From positions 1,859-10,203 of the forward strand of contig DBVJ01000033.1 of assembly GCA_002308115.1 (NCBI GenBank): a DNA stretch of 8,345 bases, written 5' to 3'. The stretch comes from Lachnospiraceae bacterium UBA1267. GTDB taxonomy: Bacteria > Bacillota > Clostridia > Lachnospirales > Lachnospiraceae. This document shows positions 1 to 6,719 of this stretch, one piece after another (position 1 is the first letter of the stretch; each line of letters opens with the position of its first letter). The position numbers and the translations under genes are program-made. The notes below the pieces were generated by a model that worked only from the letters and a program-made list of their open reading frames with translations, ran no database searches and was not told where the DNA came from.

Positions 1-1340
1 AGCACCTTGCTTCCGGCTTTGACGGTCTTTCGGATCTCCGAGATCAGATCGTCGATCTGGCCTTTCACGGGCCGCACCTCGATCTTCGGATCCAGAAGCC
101 CTGTCGGACGGATCACCTGCTCCACCCGGAGAAGTTCATGCGATTCCTCATAGGGGCCCGGGGTCGCTGACACAAACATCATCTGGTTGATCTTGCCTTC
201 GAACTCTTCGAAGGAAAGCGGCCGGTTATCCAGCGCGGTCGGCATGCGGAAGCCGAATTCGATGAGCGTCTTCTTTCGGGAAAGGTTCCCGTTGTACATG
301 CCTCCGAGCTGCGGGATGGTCATGTGGCTCTCATCCACGATGATGAGGAAATCCTCAGGAAAATAATCGATCAGTGTATAAGGCGGAGCGCCTGCGGGCA
401 GGCCGGTCAGGTATTTTGTATAGTTCTCGATGCCGGCGCAGTAGCCCGTCTCCCGCATCATTTCCACGTCGTATTCGGTGCGTTCCTTGAGGCGCTGGGC
501 TTCCACGAGTTTGTTCTCGCGGCGGAAGTTCCGGACGCACACTTCCAGATCTTTCTCGATCTCTTCCGTCGCCTTCATGAGTTTTTCATGTTCCACGACA
601 TAGTTGGTGGTCGGGAAGAAGGCCACGTGGGTGAGCGTGCAGCGGACGTCGCCCGTCAGCGGATCAAATTCCGAGATCCGGTCGATCTCATCGCCGAAGA
701 ATTCCACACGGACGGCATGGTCTCCCGACTCCGCCGGGAACACTTCCAGAATGTCGCCGTGCGCACGGAAGGTGCCGCGTTTGAATTCCATCTGTGCGCG
801 GTCATACTGAATGTCGATGAGCGCGCGGATCACTTCGTCACGGTCTTTCTGCTGTCCCGGGCGCAGCGAGATCACCATGTTCTCATAGTCCACCGGGCTT
901 CCGAGTCCGTAAATGCAGGAGACGGAAGCGACGACGATCACGTCGCGCCGTTCAACCAGGGACATGGTCGCGGAAAGACGAAGCTTGTCGATCTCTTCGT
1001 TGATATCGGCGTCCTTTTCAATATAGGTGTCTGTCTGCGGAATGTAAGCCTCAGGCTGATAATAATCATAATACGACACAAAATACTCCACGGCGTTTTC
1101 CGGAAAATATTCCTTCATCTCGCTGTAGAGCTGTGCCGCAAGGGTCTTGTTGTGGGAAATGATCAGGGTCGGTTTCTGAAGCTTCTGGATGACATTTGCC
1201 ATCGTAAAGGTCTTGCCTGAACCGGTCACGCCCAGAAGCGTCTGGAACTGATTTCCTTCCCTGAAGCCCCTGACGAGCCCGTCGATCGCCTGCGGCTGAT
1301 CGCCTGTGGGCTCGTAGGGTGCATGCAGTCTGAATTCCAT
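1..1340 (-). CDS. uvrB: UvrABC system protein B, excision repair helicase (partial, C-terminus beyond left edge)
   Basis: UvrB is the damage-verifying subunit of bacterial nucleotide excision repair: it is loaded on DNA by UvrA and then recruits UvrC for incision. About 446 residues are visible of the usual 650-700. In order: the N-terminal [10 protein letters not shown] motif (residues 10-19), Walker A GVTGSGKT (37-44), the aromatic beta-hairpin [13 protein letters not shown] (89-101) that inserts between DNA strands, the UvrB-specific segment with YGLGSP (144-149), helicase motif II DESH (336-339) and motif III SATP (391-394). The frame is intact throughout. The helicase C-terminal domain and the UvrC-binding tail lie outside the window. 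The ATG at 1340 fits the family's N-terminus, and no in-frame start codon precedes it in the 41-base gap. No clear Shine-Dalgarno precedes it either, which is unlike the other genes here. It lies 41 bases downstream of the S41 peptidase gene and is probably co-transcribed with it. Confidence 0.98.
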   Translation of the reverse strand, partial: MEFRLHAPYEPTGDQPQAIDGLVRGFREGNQFQTLLGVTGSGKTFTMANVIQKLQKPTLIISHNKTLAAQLYSEMKEYFPENAVEYFVSYYDYYQPEAYIPQTDTYIEKDADINEEIDKLRLSATMSLVERRDVIVVASVSCIYGLGSPVDYENMVISLRPGQQKDRDEVIRALIDIQYDRAQMEFKRGTFRAHGDILEVFPAESGDHAVRVEFFGDEIDRISEFDPLTGDVRCTLTHVAFFPTTNYVVEHEKLMKATEEIEKDLEVCVRNFRRENKLVEAQRLKERTEYDVEMMRETGYCAGIENYTKYLTGLPAGAPPYTLIDYFPEDFLIIVDESHMTIPQLGGMYNGNLSRKKTLIEFGFRMPTALDNRPLSFEEFEGKINQMMFVSATPGPYEESHELLRVEQVIRPTGLLDPKIEVRPVKGQIDDLISEIRKTVKAGSKV

Positions 1341-1356
1341 ATCAACAGATCGATGT

Positions 1357-1378
1357 CCGGCCGGAGGGCCGGTTTTTT
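1357..1378 (+). terminator. GC-only hairpin plus T-run, oriented for plus-strand (antisense) transcription
   Basis: CCGGCC (1357-1362) and GGCCGG (1367-1372) form a perfect 6-bp all-GC stem with a GGAG loop, followed directly by six T residues on the plus strand (1373-1378). This is the shape of an intrinsic terminator, but it works in the plus direction. In the minus (gene) direction the A-run comes before the hairpin and no U-run follows, so S41-to-uvrB transcription should pass. It may stop antisense RNA rising out of uvrB, or simply be an mRNA hairpin in the gap between the two genes. The structure is read directly; function is inferred. Confidence 0.5.
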
Positions 1379-1381
1379 GAA

Positions 1382-2959
1382 TTAGTTCGGAAGCGACTTC
1401 ACGACTTCGAGCGCTTTTACGAGCTGCTCGTCTTGATCCGTCTGGATGTCATCCTTCACTTCCACGTCCGGCGCAATGCCCACGCCATGGATGCAGACAC
1501 CGTTCGGTGTATAGTAGCGGGCCATGGTGACTTTCAGGCCGGTGCCGTCCTTGAGGGTCAGAATGACCTGAACGATGCCTTTTCCGAAAGTGGTCTCGCC
1601 GACGACAGTCGCCATTTTGTAATCGCTGAGCGCGCCGGTCAGGATCTCGGAGGCAGAAGCGGTGTTGCCGTTCACCAGAACGACGCAGGGAATGTCGAGC
1701 GCGCTGTGCTTGTCGGAATTGTATTCTTCTCTTCCGCCGTCCTTGTCGATCAGGTAGGTGATGTTGCCCTTCGGGAGCAGGAAGTCCGCGATGGCCACCA
1801 CGGAGCTGACCAGACCGCCGCCATTGTTTCTGAGATCGATGATCACGGAGGTCATGCCTTCCGACGCGAGCTCATTGTATGCTTTGATGAAGCTGGAGGC
1901 TGTGGTCTCGATGAACTGGGACAGGGAAATGTAGCCGACGTTGCCGTCCAGCATTTCATATTCCACGGTCGGCGTCTCAATGGTTTCACGGCGGGACGTG
2001 ACAGTCACATAGTCGTTGATGGCGGGACGGTAGACCGTGATCTCGACAGAAGTTCCGGTCTCGCCGCGCACCCATGTGACAACGACGTTGATGTCCGTCT
2101 TTCCGCACTCACGGTCGCCGATCTTATACAGCACATCGCCGACTTTCAGGCCGGCCGCTTCCGCCGGGGAGCCTTTGAACACGTTGGTGATCGTGATGGA
2201 CATGCTCTCGGGATCCTGCTGGATCATGACGCCGATGCCGGAGTAGGTGCCGGCGTCTTCTTCAAAGAGCTCTTCCAGTTCTTCCTTGGTGTAATAATAG
2301 GTGTACGGATCGCCGAGCGCGTCCACGTAGGCACGGATGAGCGCCGTGTCGAAATCCGTCCCGCCGGCCTCTTCCTCAAAGAGATAGTACTCATCCAGGC
2401 GTTCACGGATCTCTTCCAGTTTGTCCTCGAGATCGTCCGAGACGACTTTCTCGTCCGAAGATCCCCAGGGGCTCTTCGTTTCCTTCTCTCCGGTACCCGC
2501 TTCCGTGGTCTGTGCGGGTTTTCTGGTCGGATTCGTGGGATCCTCGTTTTCCTTTTTGACCCGGTAGACCGCGACAAAGACCAGCGTTGCGAGAAGCGCC
2601 GCGGCAAGGAAACCGATGAGCGCGGCCAGGAAAAGGCCTCCGGACTTGCGGCTCTTCTTTCCCTGCGTATTGGTTCTGACCACCAGGTTCGGATCCGAGA
2701 TCTCTTCACGGCGGTACTGGGGATTCTGATACTGCGGTCCACGATACTGCGTGTTCTGATACGGATTGCCCTGATACTGCGGCCCCCGGTACTGCGGCCC
2801 CTGATACCGGGGATCCTGGTACTGCGGGTTCTGAGGCTGCGGATTCGGATAGGGATTGCCTTTCGGCTGACCCTCGCGGGCTTCCTCTCTCCGCGGACGA
2901 TAGACGTGGATCTCTTCCGTCACGTATGGCTCGTTCCGGTTCTCGTCATTTCTTTCCAT
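1382..2959 (-). CDS. S41 family C-terminal processing peptidase with PDZ domain, membrane-anchored
   Basis: This is a 525-residue serine protease of the CtpA/CtpB family. It should cleave envelope or signalling proteins outside the membrane, with the PDZ domain selecting C-termini. Layout: a hydrophilic, presumably cytoplasmic tail (1-107) containing a Tyr/Gln/Pro repeat (44-83); one transmembrane segment (about 108-132); a charged linker; the CTP N-terminal helical region (about 170-235); a PDZ domain (about 237-325) with GIGV and the [13 protein letters not shown] signature; and the S41 core (about 335-505). The catalytic residues appear intact: Ser435 in NTASASE, Lys460 in TFGKG and Gln464. 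The Ser-Lys spacing of 25 and Lys-Gln spacing of 4 match known CTPs. The ATG lies inside the end of the upstream regulator gene (14-base overlap), with GGGAGA at 2965-2970, five bases before it. Translation is therefore probably coupled. No separate promoter is evident. Its substrate cannot be told from sequence. Confidence 0.95.
   Translation of the reverse strand: MERNDENRNEPYVTEEIHVYRPRREEAREGQPKGNPYPNPQPQNPQYQDPRYQGPQYRGPQYQGNPYQNTQYRGPQYQNPQYRREEISDPNLVVRTNTQGKKSRKSGGLFLAALIGFLAAALLATLVFVAVYRVKKENEDPTNPTRKPAQTTEAGTGEKETKSPWGSSDEKVVSDDLEDKLEEIRERLDEYYLFEEEAGGTDFDTALIRAYVDALGDPYTYYYTKEELEELFEEDAGTYSGIGVMIQQDPESMSITITNVFKGSPAEAAGLKVGDVLYKIGDRECGKTDINVVVTWVRGETGTSVEITVYRPAINDYVTVTSRRETIETPTVEYEMLDGNVGYISLSQFIETTASSFIKAYNELASEGMTSVIIDLRNNGGGLVSSVVAIADFLLPKGNITYLIDKDGGREEYNSDKHSALDIPCVVLVNGNTASASEILTGALSDYKMATVVGETTFGKGIVQVILTLKDGTGLKVTMARYYTPNGVCIHGVGIAPDVEVKDDIQTDQDEQLVKALEVVKSLPN
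2711..2830 (-). repeat. Degenerate pentapeptide-coding repeat (Q/R-Y-Q/R-G/N/D-P) in the S41 peptidase tail
   Basis: Residues 44-83 of the S41 peptidase are built from about eight imperfect units of the type [10 protein letters not shown] or QYQNP. At the DNA level these appear as 15-base units resembling CTGATACTGCGGNCC on the plus strand. The tract is rich in Tyr, Gln and Pro, has no predicted fold, and sits before the transmembrane segment, so it should face the cytoplasm. Such repeats can change length by replication slippage. The repeat is directly visible; any role is unknown. Confidence 0.85.
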
Positions 2960-4037
2960 TCTGGTCTCCCATGTAATGCATGTATCTGGTCACCATCAAC
3001 GCAATCTTGAAGGTTATGGCGTCATCAAAATTCTGAAGGTCCAGGCCGGTCTTCTCGCGGATCTTGTTGAGGCGGTAGGCCAGCGTGTTTCTGTGGATGT
3101 AGAGCCTTCTGGAAGCCTCGGACACGTTCAGGTTGTTGGCGAAGAATTCATCGATGGTGTTGATGGTTTCTTCGTCCAGCTGGTCCGGAGACAGATCGCC
3201 GAAGATCTCTTTGATGAAGAGTCTGCACATCGGGAGCGGCAGCTGATAAATGAGCCGGCCGATGCCCAGTTCGGAATAAGGGATGACCGTCCGCTCCGGT
3301 GTGAAGATCTTTCCGACCGCAAGGGCGAGTTTCGCTTCCTTGTAGGAATTGGCCACTTCGCGGATCTCCTTGGCGGTGTTGCCGTAAGAAACCATGACGT
3401 GGTCCATCATCTCCGTGTTCATGTTGTCGACGATGGCGTCCGCGATCGCGCGGAGGTCCTCGGCGGTCTCGCCCGAACGGAGTTCCTTCACCAGAACGAT
3501 CTCATTTTCCGAGAGCGCAGTCACATAGTTCCGTTCCTGGTCATCCAGAAGGTAGCGGACAAATTCCACTTTCTGTCCGTCCGCCTTGCCGCTGACTTCG
3601 ATGAGGAACGCGACACGCGGCACCTTGGTGTCGATGCGGAATGTGTTCGCGCGGCTGTAGATATCCACGGCCAGCAGATTGTCCAGAAGAAGGTTCTTGA
3701 AGAAATTGTCCGTGTCGTAGCGGTCCTCGTCCATCGAGAGCAACATCTTGAACTGCAGCGCAGCCATTTTCCCGACCACGAAGGACTTGTCGTCCGTGTC
3801 ACATTCCAGAAGCAGCCTGGGCGTTCCGGAATCCTTCAAATGGAAATACCAGTGGCCGTCGTAGCGGCCGGGATCGGTCTCTTCCGAGAGATGCGCGGAA
3901 ATCTCCGTGAAACGTTCGGAAGATGTCACGCCGTCCTCGGTCACCACAAGATCCGTGGGCGTATAAACACACAAGCGGACGCCTGTCTCCTTTTTGATGC
4001 ATGCGAGTGTTTCAGCAATGATCTGGGTCGAAAGCAT
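2946..4037 (-). CDS. CdaR/PucR-family transcriptional regulator with C-terminal helix-turn-helix
   Basis: This is a 363-residue DNA-binding regulator. The C-terminal region (about 286-350) is a PucR/CdaR-type helix-turn-helix: a helix beginning LDEETINTIDEFF, then NVSEASRRLYIHRNTLAYRLNKI and the closing TGLDLQNFDDAITFKIAL. The family hallmark HRNTLAYRL is exact. The middle (about 135-265) resembles the GGDEF-like domain of this family. The N-terminal ~125 residues are a weakly conserved sensory region, comparable in position to the sugar-diacid recognition domain, but the ligand cannot be named. The ATG at 4037 was chosen because GGAGGG (4042-4047) precedes it at ideal spacing; a GTG at 4100 in the same frame has no usable ribosome binding site. 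The gene has its own likely promoter and overlaps the S41 gene at its 3' end. The family includes activators of sugar-acid, purine and amino-acid catabolism. Lying just downstream of a sugar-transport ATPase, it may control carbohydrate uptake; that is inference. Confidence 0.9.
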   Translation of the reverse strand: MLSTQIIAETLACIKKETGVRLCVYTPTDLVVTEDGVTSSERFTEISAHLSEETDPGRYDGHWYFHLKDSGTPRLLLECDTDDKSFVVGKMAALQFKMLLSMDEDRYDTDNFFKNLLLDNLLAVDIYSRANTFRIDTKVPRVAFLIEVSGKADGQKVEFVRYLLDDQERNYVTALSENEIVLVKELRSGETAEDLRAIADAIVDNMNTEMMDHVMVSYGNTAKEIREVANSYKEAKLALAVGKIFTPERTVIPYSELGIGRLIYQLPLPMCRLFIKEIFGDLSPDQLDEETINTIDEFFANNLNVSEASRRLYIHRNTLAYRLNKIREKTGLDLQNFDDAITFKIALMVTRYMHYMGDQNGKK

Positions 4038-4041
4038 AGTT

Positions 4042-4047
4042 CCCTCC
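4042..4047 (-). promoter_or_regulatory. Ribosome binding site that fixes the start of the CdaR-type regulator
   Basis: On the minus strand GGAGGG is followed by AACT and then ATG (4037-4035). This is the best start signal in the region and argues against the longer reading frame that opens with a GTG at 4100, or with the ATG at 4055. Confidence 0.8.
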
Positions 4048-4123
4048 GTCTTCATGGAAAGCTTTGAAGATGGTCTTTCGGACTGAAAGCCCGGAATCAC
4101 CCTTTTAGCATATAGACTGATAT

Positions 4124-4152
4124 ATTATACTGTTTTCAGGGTAAAAAATAAA
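4124..4152 (-). promoter_or_regulatory. Probable sigma-A promoter of the regulator-S41-uvrB block
   Basis: A consensus TATAAT lies at 4129-4124 on the minus strand. The position 17 bases upstream holds TTTATT (4152-4147), a weak -35 (3 of 6 matches). The -35 region lies within the stem base and T-run of the preceding gene's terminator. Expected transcription start is near 4117, giving a leader of about 80 bases before the ATG at 4037. The weak -35 suggests low basal activity or an activator. Confidence 0.5.
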
Positions 4153-4186
4153 GGGGAAATATGTGGCAGGCACATATTTCCCCTTT
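4143..4186 (-). terminator. Intrinsic terminator of the ABC ATPase gene
   Basis: A perfect 16-bp inverted repeat (4150-4165 with 4171-4186; arms AAAGGGGAAATATGTG and complement) encloses a 5-base loop. On the minus strand it is followed by A and six T (4149-4143). It begins 45 bases after the TGA of the ATPase gene. The T-run exists only in the minus direction, so it ends the ATPase transcript before the regulator promoter. Confidence 0.92.
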
Positions 4187-4193
4187 GAGGTCC

Positions 4194-4211
4194 CGGATGC
4201 TTCAGCATCCG
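4194..4211 (-). other. Short hairpin just upstream of the terminator
   Basis: CGGATGC (4194-4200) and GCATCCG (4205-4211) form a perfect 7-bp stem with a 4-base loop, 20 bases after the ATPase stop and 7 bases before the main terminator stem. In the mRNA it would make a tandem hairpin with the terminator. It lacks a T-run, so it is more likely an mRNA 3'-end structure or termination helper than a terminator itself. Confidence 0.6.
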
Positions 4212-4231
4212 TTTCTATTCTCGAAGCTGTG

Positions 4232-5332
<1,101 letters not shown>

Positions 5333-5410
5333 AAAAAATAGCCTCCTGAAAAAGTAGATAGTATGGAGTGATCCGTTTCAGATACCCTCATTCTACTCTT
5401 TCAGGAGGCT
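5333..5410 (-). terminator. 19-bp inverted repeat plus T-run overlapping the ATPase leader (terminator or attenuator-like)
   Basis: Arms at 5340-5358 and 5392-5410 match at 18 of 19 positions. The single mismatch (5352/5398) becomes a G-U pair in minus-strand RNA but an A-C clash in plus-strand RNA. The loop is 33 bases. The 3' arm holds the ATPase Shine-Dalgarno AGGAGG. It is followed by A and six T, ending exactly at the ATG. For transcripts arriving from the LCP gene this looks like an intrinsic terminator and would also mask the ribosome site. The loop is longer than usual for a terminator, so an RNA switch or a DNA operator is an alternative. Confidence 0.65.
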
Positions 5411-5418
5411 TTCATCAA
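5390..5418 (-). promoter_or_regulatory. Sigma-A-like promoter of the ABC ATPase gene
   Basis: TTGATG (5418-5413, 4 of 6) and TAGAAT (5395-5390, 5 of 6) are separated by exactly 17 bases on the minus strand. The start would fall near 5383, giving a leader of about 50 bases with AGGAGG. Its -10 and spacer overlap the 5' arm of the inverted repeat at 5392-5410. RNA made here should therefore lack that arm and leave the ribosome site open. Confidence 0.65.
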
Positions 5419-5457
5419 TGCACGTTCTGACCGATTTTCAGACGGTCATTTAGTGCA
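5419..5457 (-). promoter_or_regulatory. Two-part dyad symmetry directly upstream of the ATPase -35
   Basis: The minus strand reads TGCAC-N4-TGACCG-N9-CGGTCA-N4-GTGCA, with both half-site pairs centred on the same axis (5438). It starts six bases after the LCP stop codon and abuts the -35 box. No T-run follows, so it is not a standard terminator. It could be a transcription-factor site for the ATPase promoter or a hairpin at the 3' end of the glgP-LCP mRNA. The symmetry is directly visible; the role is inferred. Confidence 0.5.
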
Positions 5458-5462
5458 CCTTG

Positions 5463-6716
5463 TCAATACACCAGATTTTTCCAGGCGGTGGAGTTCTTCT
5501 GAACGTCCATCACGAGGCTTCCGCCCACCGATCCGGTGATCGTTCCGTCCATCGGGATACGCATCTGGACGAAGTTGTAATTGGCATAGGCGTTCAGGTT
5601 GGCCATCAGCGTCGCCATCGTTCCGGAGTCAATGTTGTGCTTGATATACGGAAGAACCTGATTGGCTTTGGCCGCCAGATTGCCGAGACCGCCGGAGCGG
5701 GCTTTCTGGACGATGGCCAGGATGACTTCGCGCTGACGCTGCGTGCGCATGTAATCGTTGCCGCCGGAGGAACGGTCGCGGGCGTGTTTCAGAACCTGAG
5801 AGCCGTTCAGGTGCACGACCTGCGTGGACGGAATGCTGATGCCCACGTAGGAAGCTTCCTGCGGGGTCAGCTGCATGTCAAGGCCGCCAAGCGTATTGAT
5901 GATCTTGACCATGTCCGCAAATGTGGTCCACGCGTAGTTGTTGATCGGGAAGCCGAAGGTCGCGTTCAGTTCGCTGGCCATCAGGTATCCGCCGTTGTCG
6001 TAGCCCCACAGCGCAAAGCCGGAGTTCATCTTGGTCCAGCCGTAGCCCGGGATGTAGCAATAGCTGTCGCGCATGATGGAGGTCAGATAAATGGTCCTCT
6101 TCGAATGGTTGATGGAGAGGAGGATGTTGGCGTCCGCGTTGGAGCCGGATGCGCCGGGCCTGTCCACACCGATCAGAAGAATGTTGTAGACGCTCGGCGA
6201 AGGATCGATCTGCGCCGCGCAGCCATACTTCTGGAACTCGGATGCGTGTGTCGGCCACTCGTTGTTCTCGGCGGAACTGGCTGTCGGAGCGGTCGGGCGG
6301 GTATCATGCGGGACCGTCGTCGGCGGATTGGTCGGCTTGGGCGGGTTGGTCACAGGCGGATTGGTTGCAGGCGGATTCGTCTGCTCCGTCGGCGCTTCCT
6401 GTCCGCTGGGCTCCTCTGACGTGGGCTCTGTGACGGATTCCTCGGTCACTTCCGGTGTCGTCGGTTCCGTGGTCTCCGGTCTCTCCGTCGTCTCGTCAAA
6501 TGAAACACTGGAGATGTCGATCGTTTCCAGCGTGCTTGCCAGGTTGGGATCGACCGTGACCGTGTCGGGATCCTTCTTATAGTCGGTCATATTGTAGAAA
6601 TGGAAGAACAATGCGACGACTGTGACAAGGCCGGCAATGATCACGCCTGTCAAAGAAAGCAATAGGATCAGCAGGGTCTTTTTCTGTTTCTTGCCTGATT
6701 TCTTCTTACCGCTCAT
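5463..6716 (-). CDS. LCP (LytR-CpsA-Psr) family glycopolymer transferase
   Basis: LCP enzymes are anchored in the membrane and move lipid-linked anionic glycopolymers (teichoic acid or capsule) onto peptidoglycan outside the cell. This 417-residue protein has a basic N-terminus (KKKSGKKQKK), one transmembrane helix (about 14-40), a Thr/Pro/Glu/Ser-rich spacer (about 50-150) with four TNPP units, and the LCP domain (about 175-345). Visible LCP features are NILLIGVDRPG (178-188, Asp185), Asp195, SIMRDS (213-218, Arg216), KMNSGFALWG (229-238), HARDR (311-315, both Arg) and RTQRQREVI (324-332). The usual Arg-Ser-Asp stretch reads Asn-Ala-Asp (193-195), so one commonly conserved Arg is missing. 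The only cysteines, Cys166 and Cys220, are both extracellular. The start follows glgP by 3 bases, with GGAGGGAGA (6724-6732) inside glgP, so translation is probably coupled. The specific polymer is unknown. Confidence 0.93.
   Translation of the reverse strand: MSGKKKSGKKQKKTLLILLLSLTGVIIAGLVTVVALFFHFYNMTDYKKDPDTVTVDPNLASTLETIDISSVSFDETTERPETTEPTTPEVTEESVTEPTSEEPSGQEAPTEQTNPPATNPPVTNPPKPTNPPTTVPHDTRPTAPTASSAENNEWPTHASEFQKYGCAAQIDPSPSVYNILLIGVDRPGASGSNADANILLSINHSKRTIYLTSIMRDSYCYIPGYGWTKMNSGFALWGYDNGGYLMASELNATFGFPINNYAWTTFADMVKIINTLGGLDMQLTPQEASYVGISIPSTQVVHLNGSQVLKHARDRSSGGNDYMRTQRQREVILAIVQKARSGGLGNLAAKANQVLPYIKHNIDSGTMATLMANLNAYANYNFVQMRIPMDGTITGSVGGSLVMDVQKNSTAWKNLVY
6321..6380 (-). repeat. 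TNPP repeat in the LCP protein spacer
   Basis: Residues 113-132 contain four copies of Thr-Asn-Pro-Pro separated by one or two residues. They form the core of a longer Thr/Pro/Glu-rich, probably extended spacer between the membrane helix and the LCP domain. Low-complexity spacers like this often span the cell wall and may vary in length between strains. Confidence 0.85.
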
Positions 6717-6719
6717 GGG

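Noticed and set aside
2224..2742. Alternative minus-strand frames inside genes (2224-2742, 3521-3802, 5878-6258, 7901-8173)
   Set aside because: They are Arg/Ser-rich out-of-frame readings of the S41, regulator, LCP and glgP genes, with no ribosome site or recognisable domain.
1433..3010. Long plus-strand open frames opposite five genes (324-1220, 1433-3010, 2976-4067, 4163-5317, 5460-6419)
   Set aside because: Each is in exact codon register with the minus-strand gene, so it stays open wherever the real gene avoids TTA, CTA and TCA, which are rare codons in GC-rich genomes. The opposite frames encode recognised proteins with intact motifs, and the plus-strand products are His/Val/Asp-rich with no family features.
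4075..4089. Small CTTTC/GAAAG hairpin in the regulator leader
   Set aside because: It has only 5 bp with no T-run or extended pairing, and is likely by chance in a leader of this length.
4038..4100. Longer regulator start at the GTG at 4100 (21 extra residues) or ATG at 4055
   Set aside because: The GTG directly abuts the only purine run, leaving no spacing, whereas the ATG at 4037 has GGAGGG at ideal distance. The extra residues have no family support.
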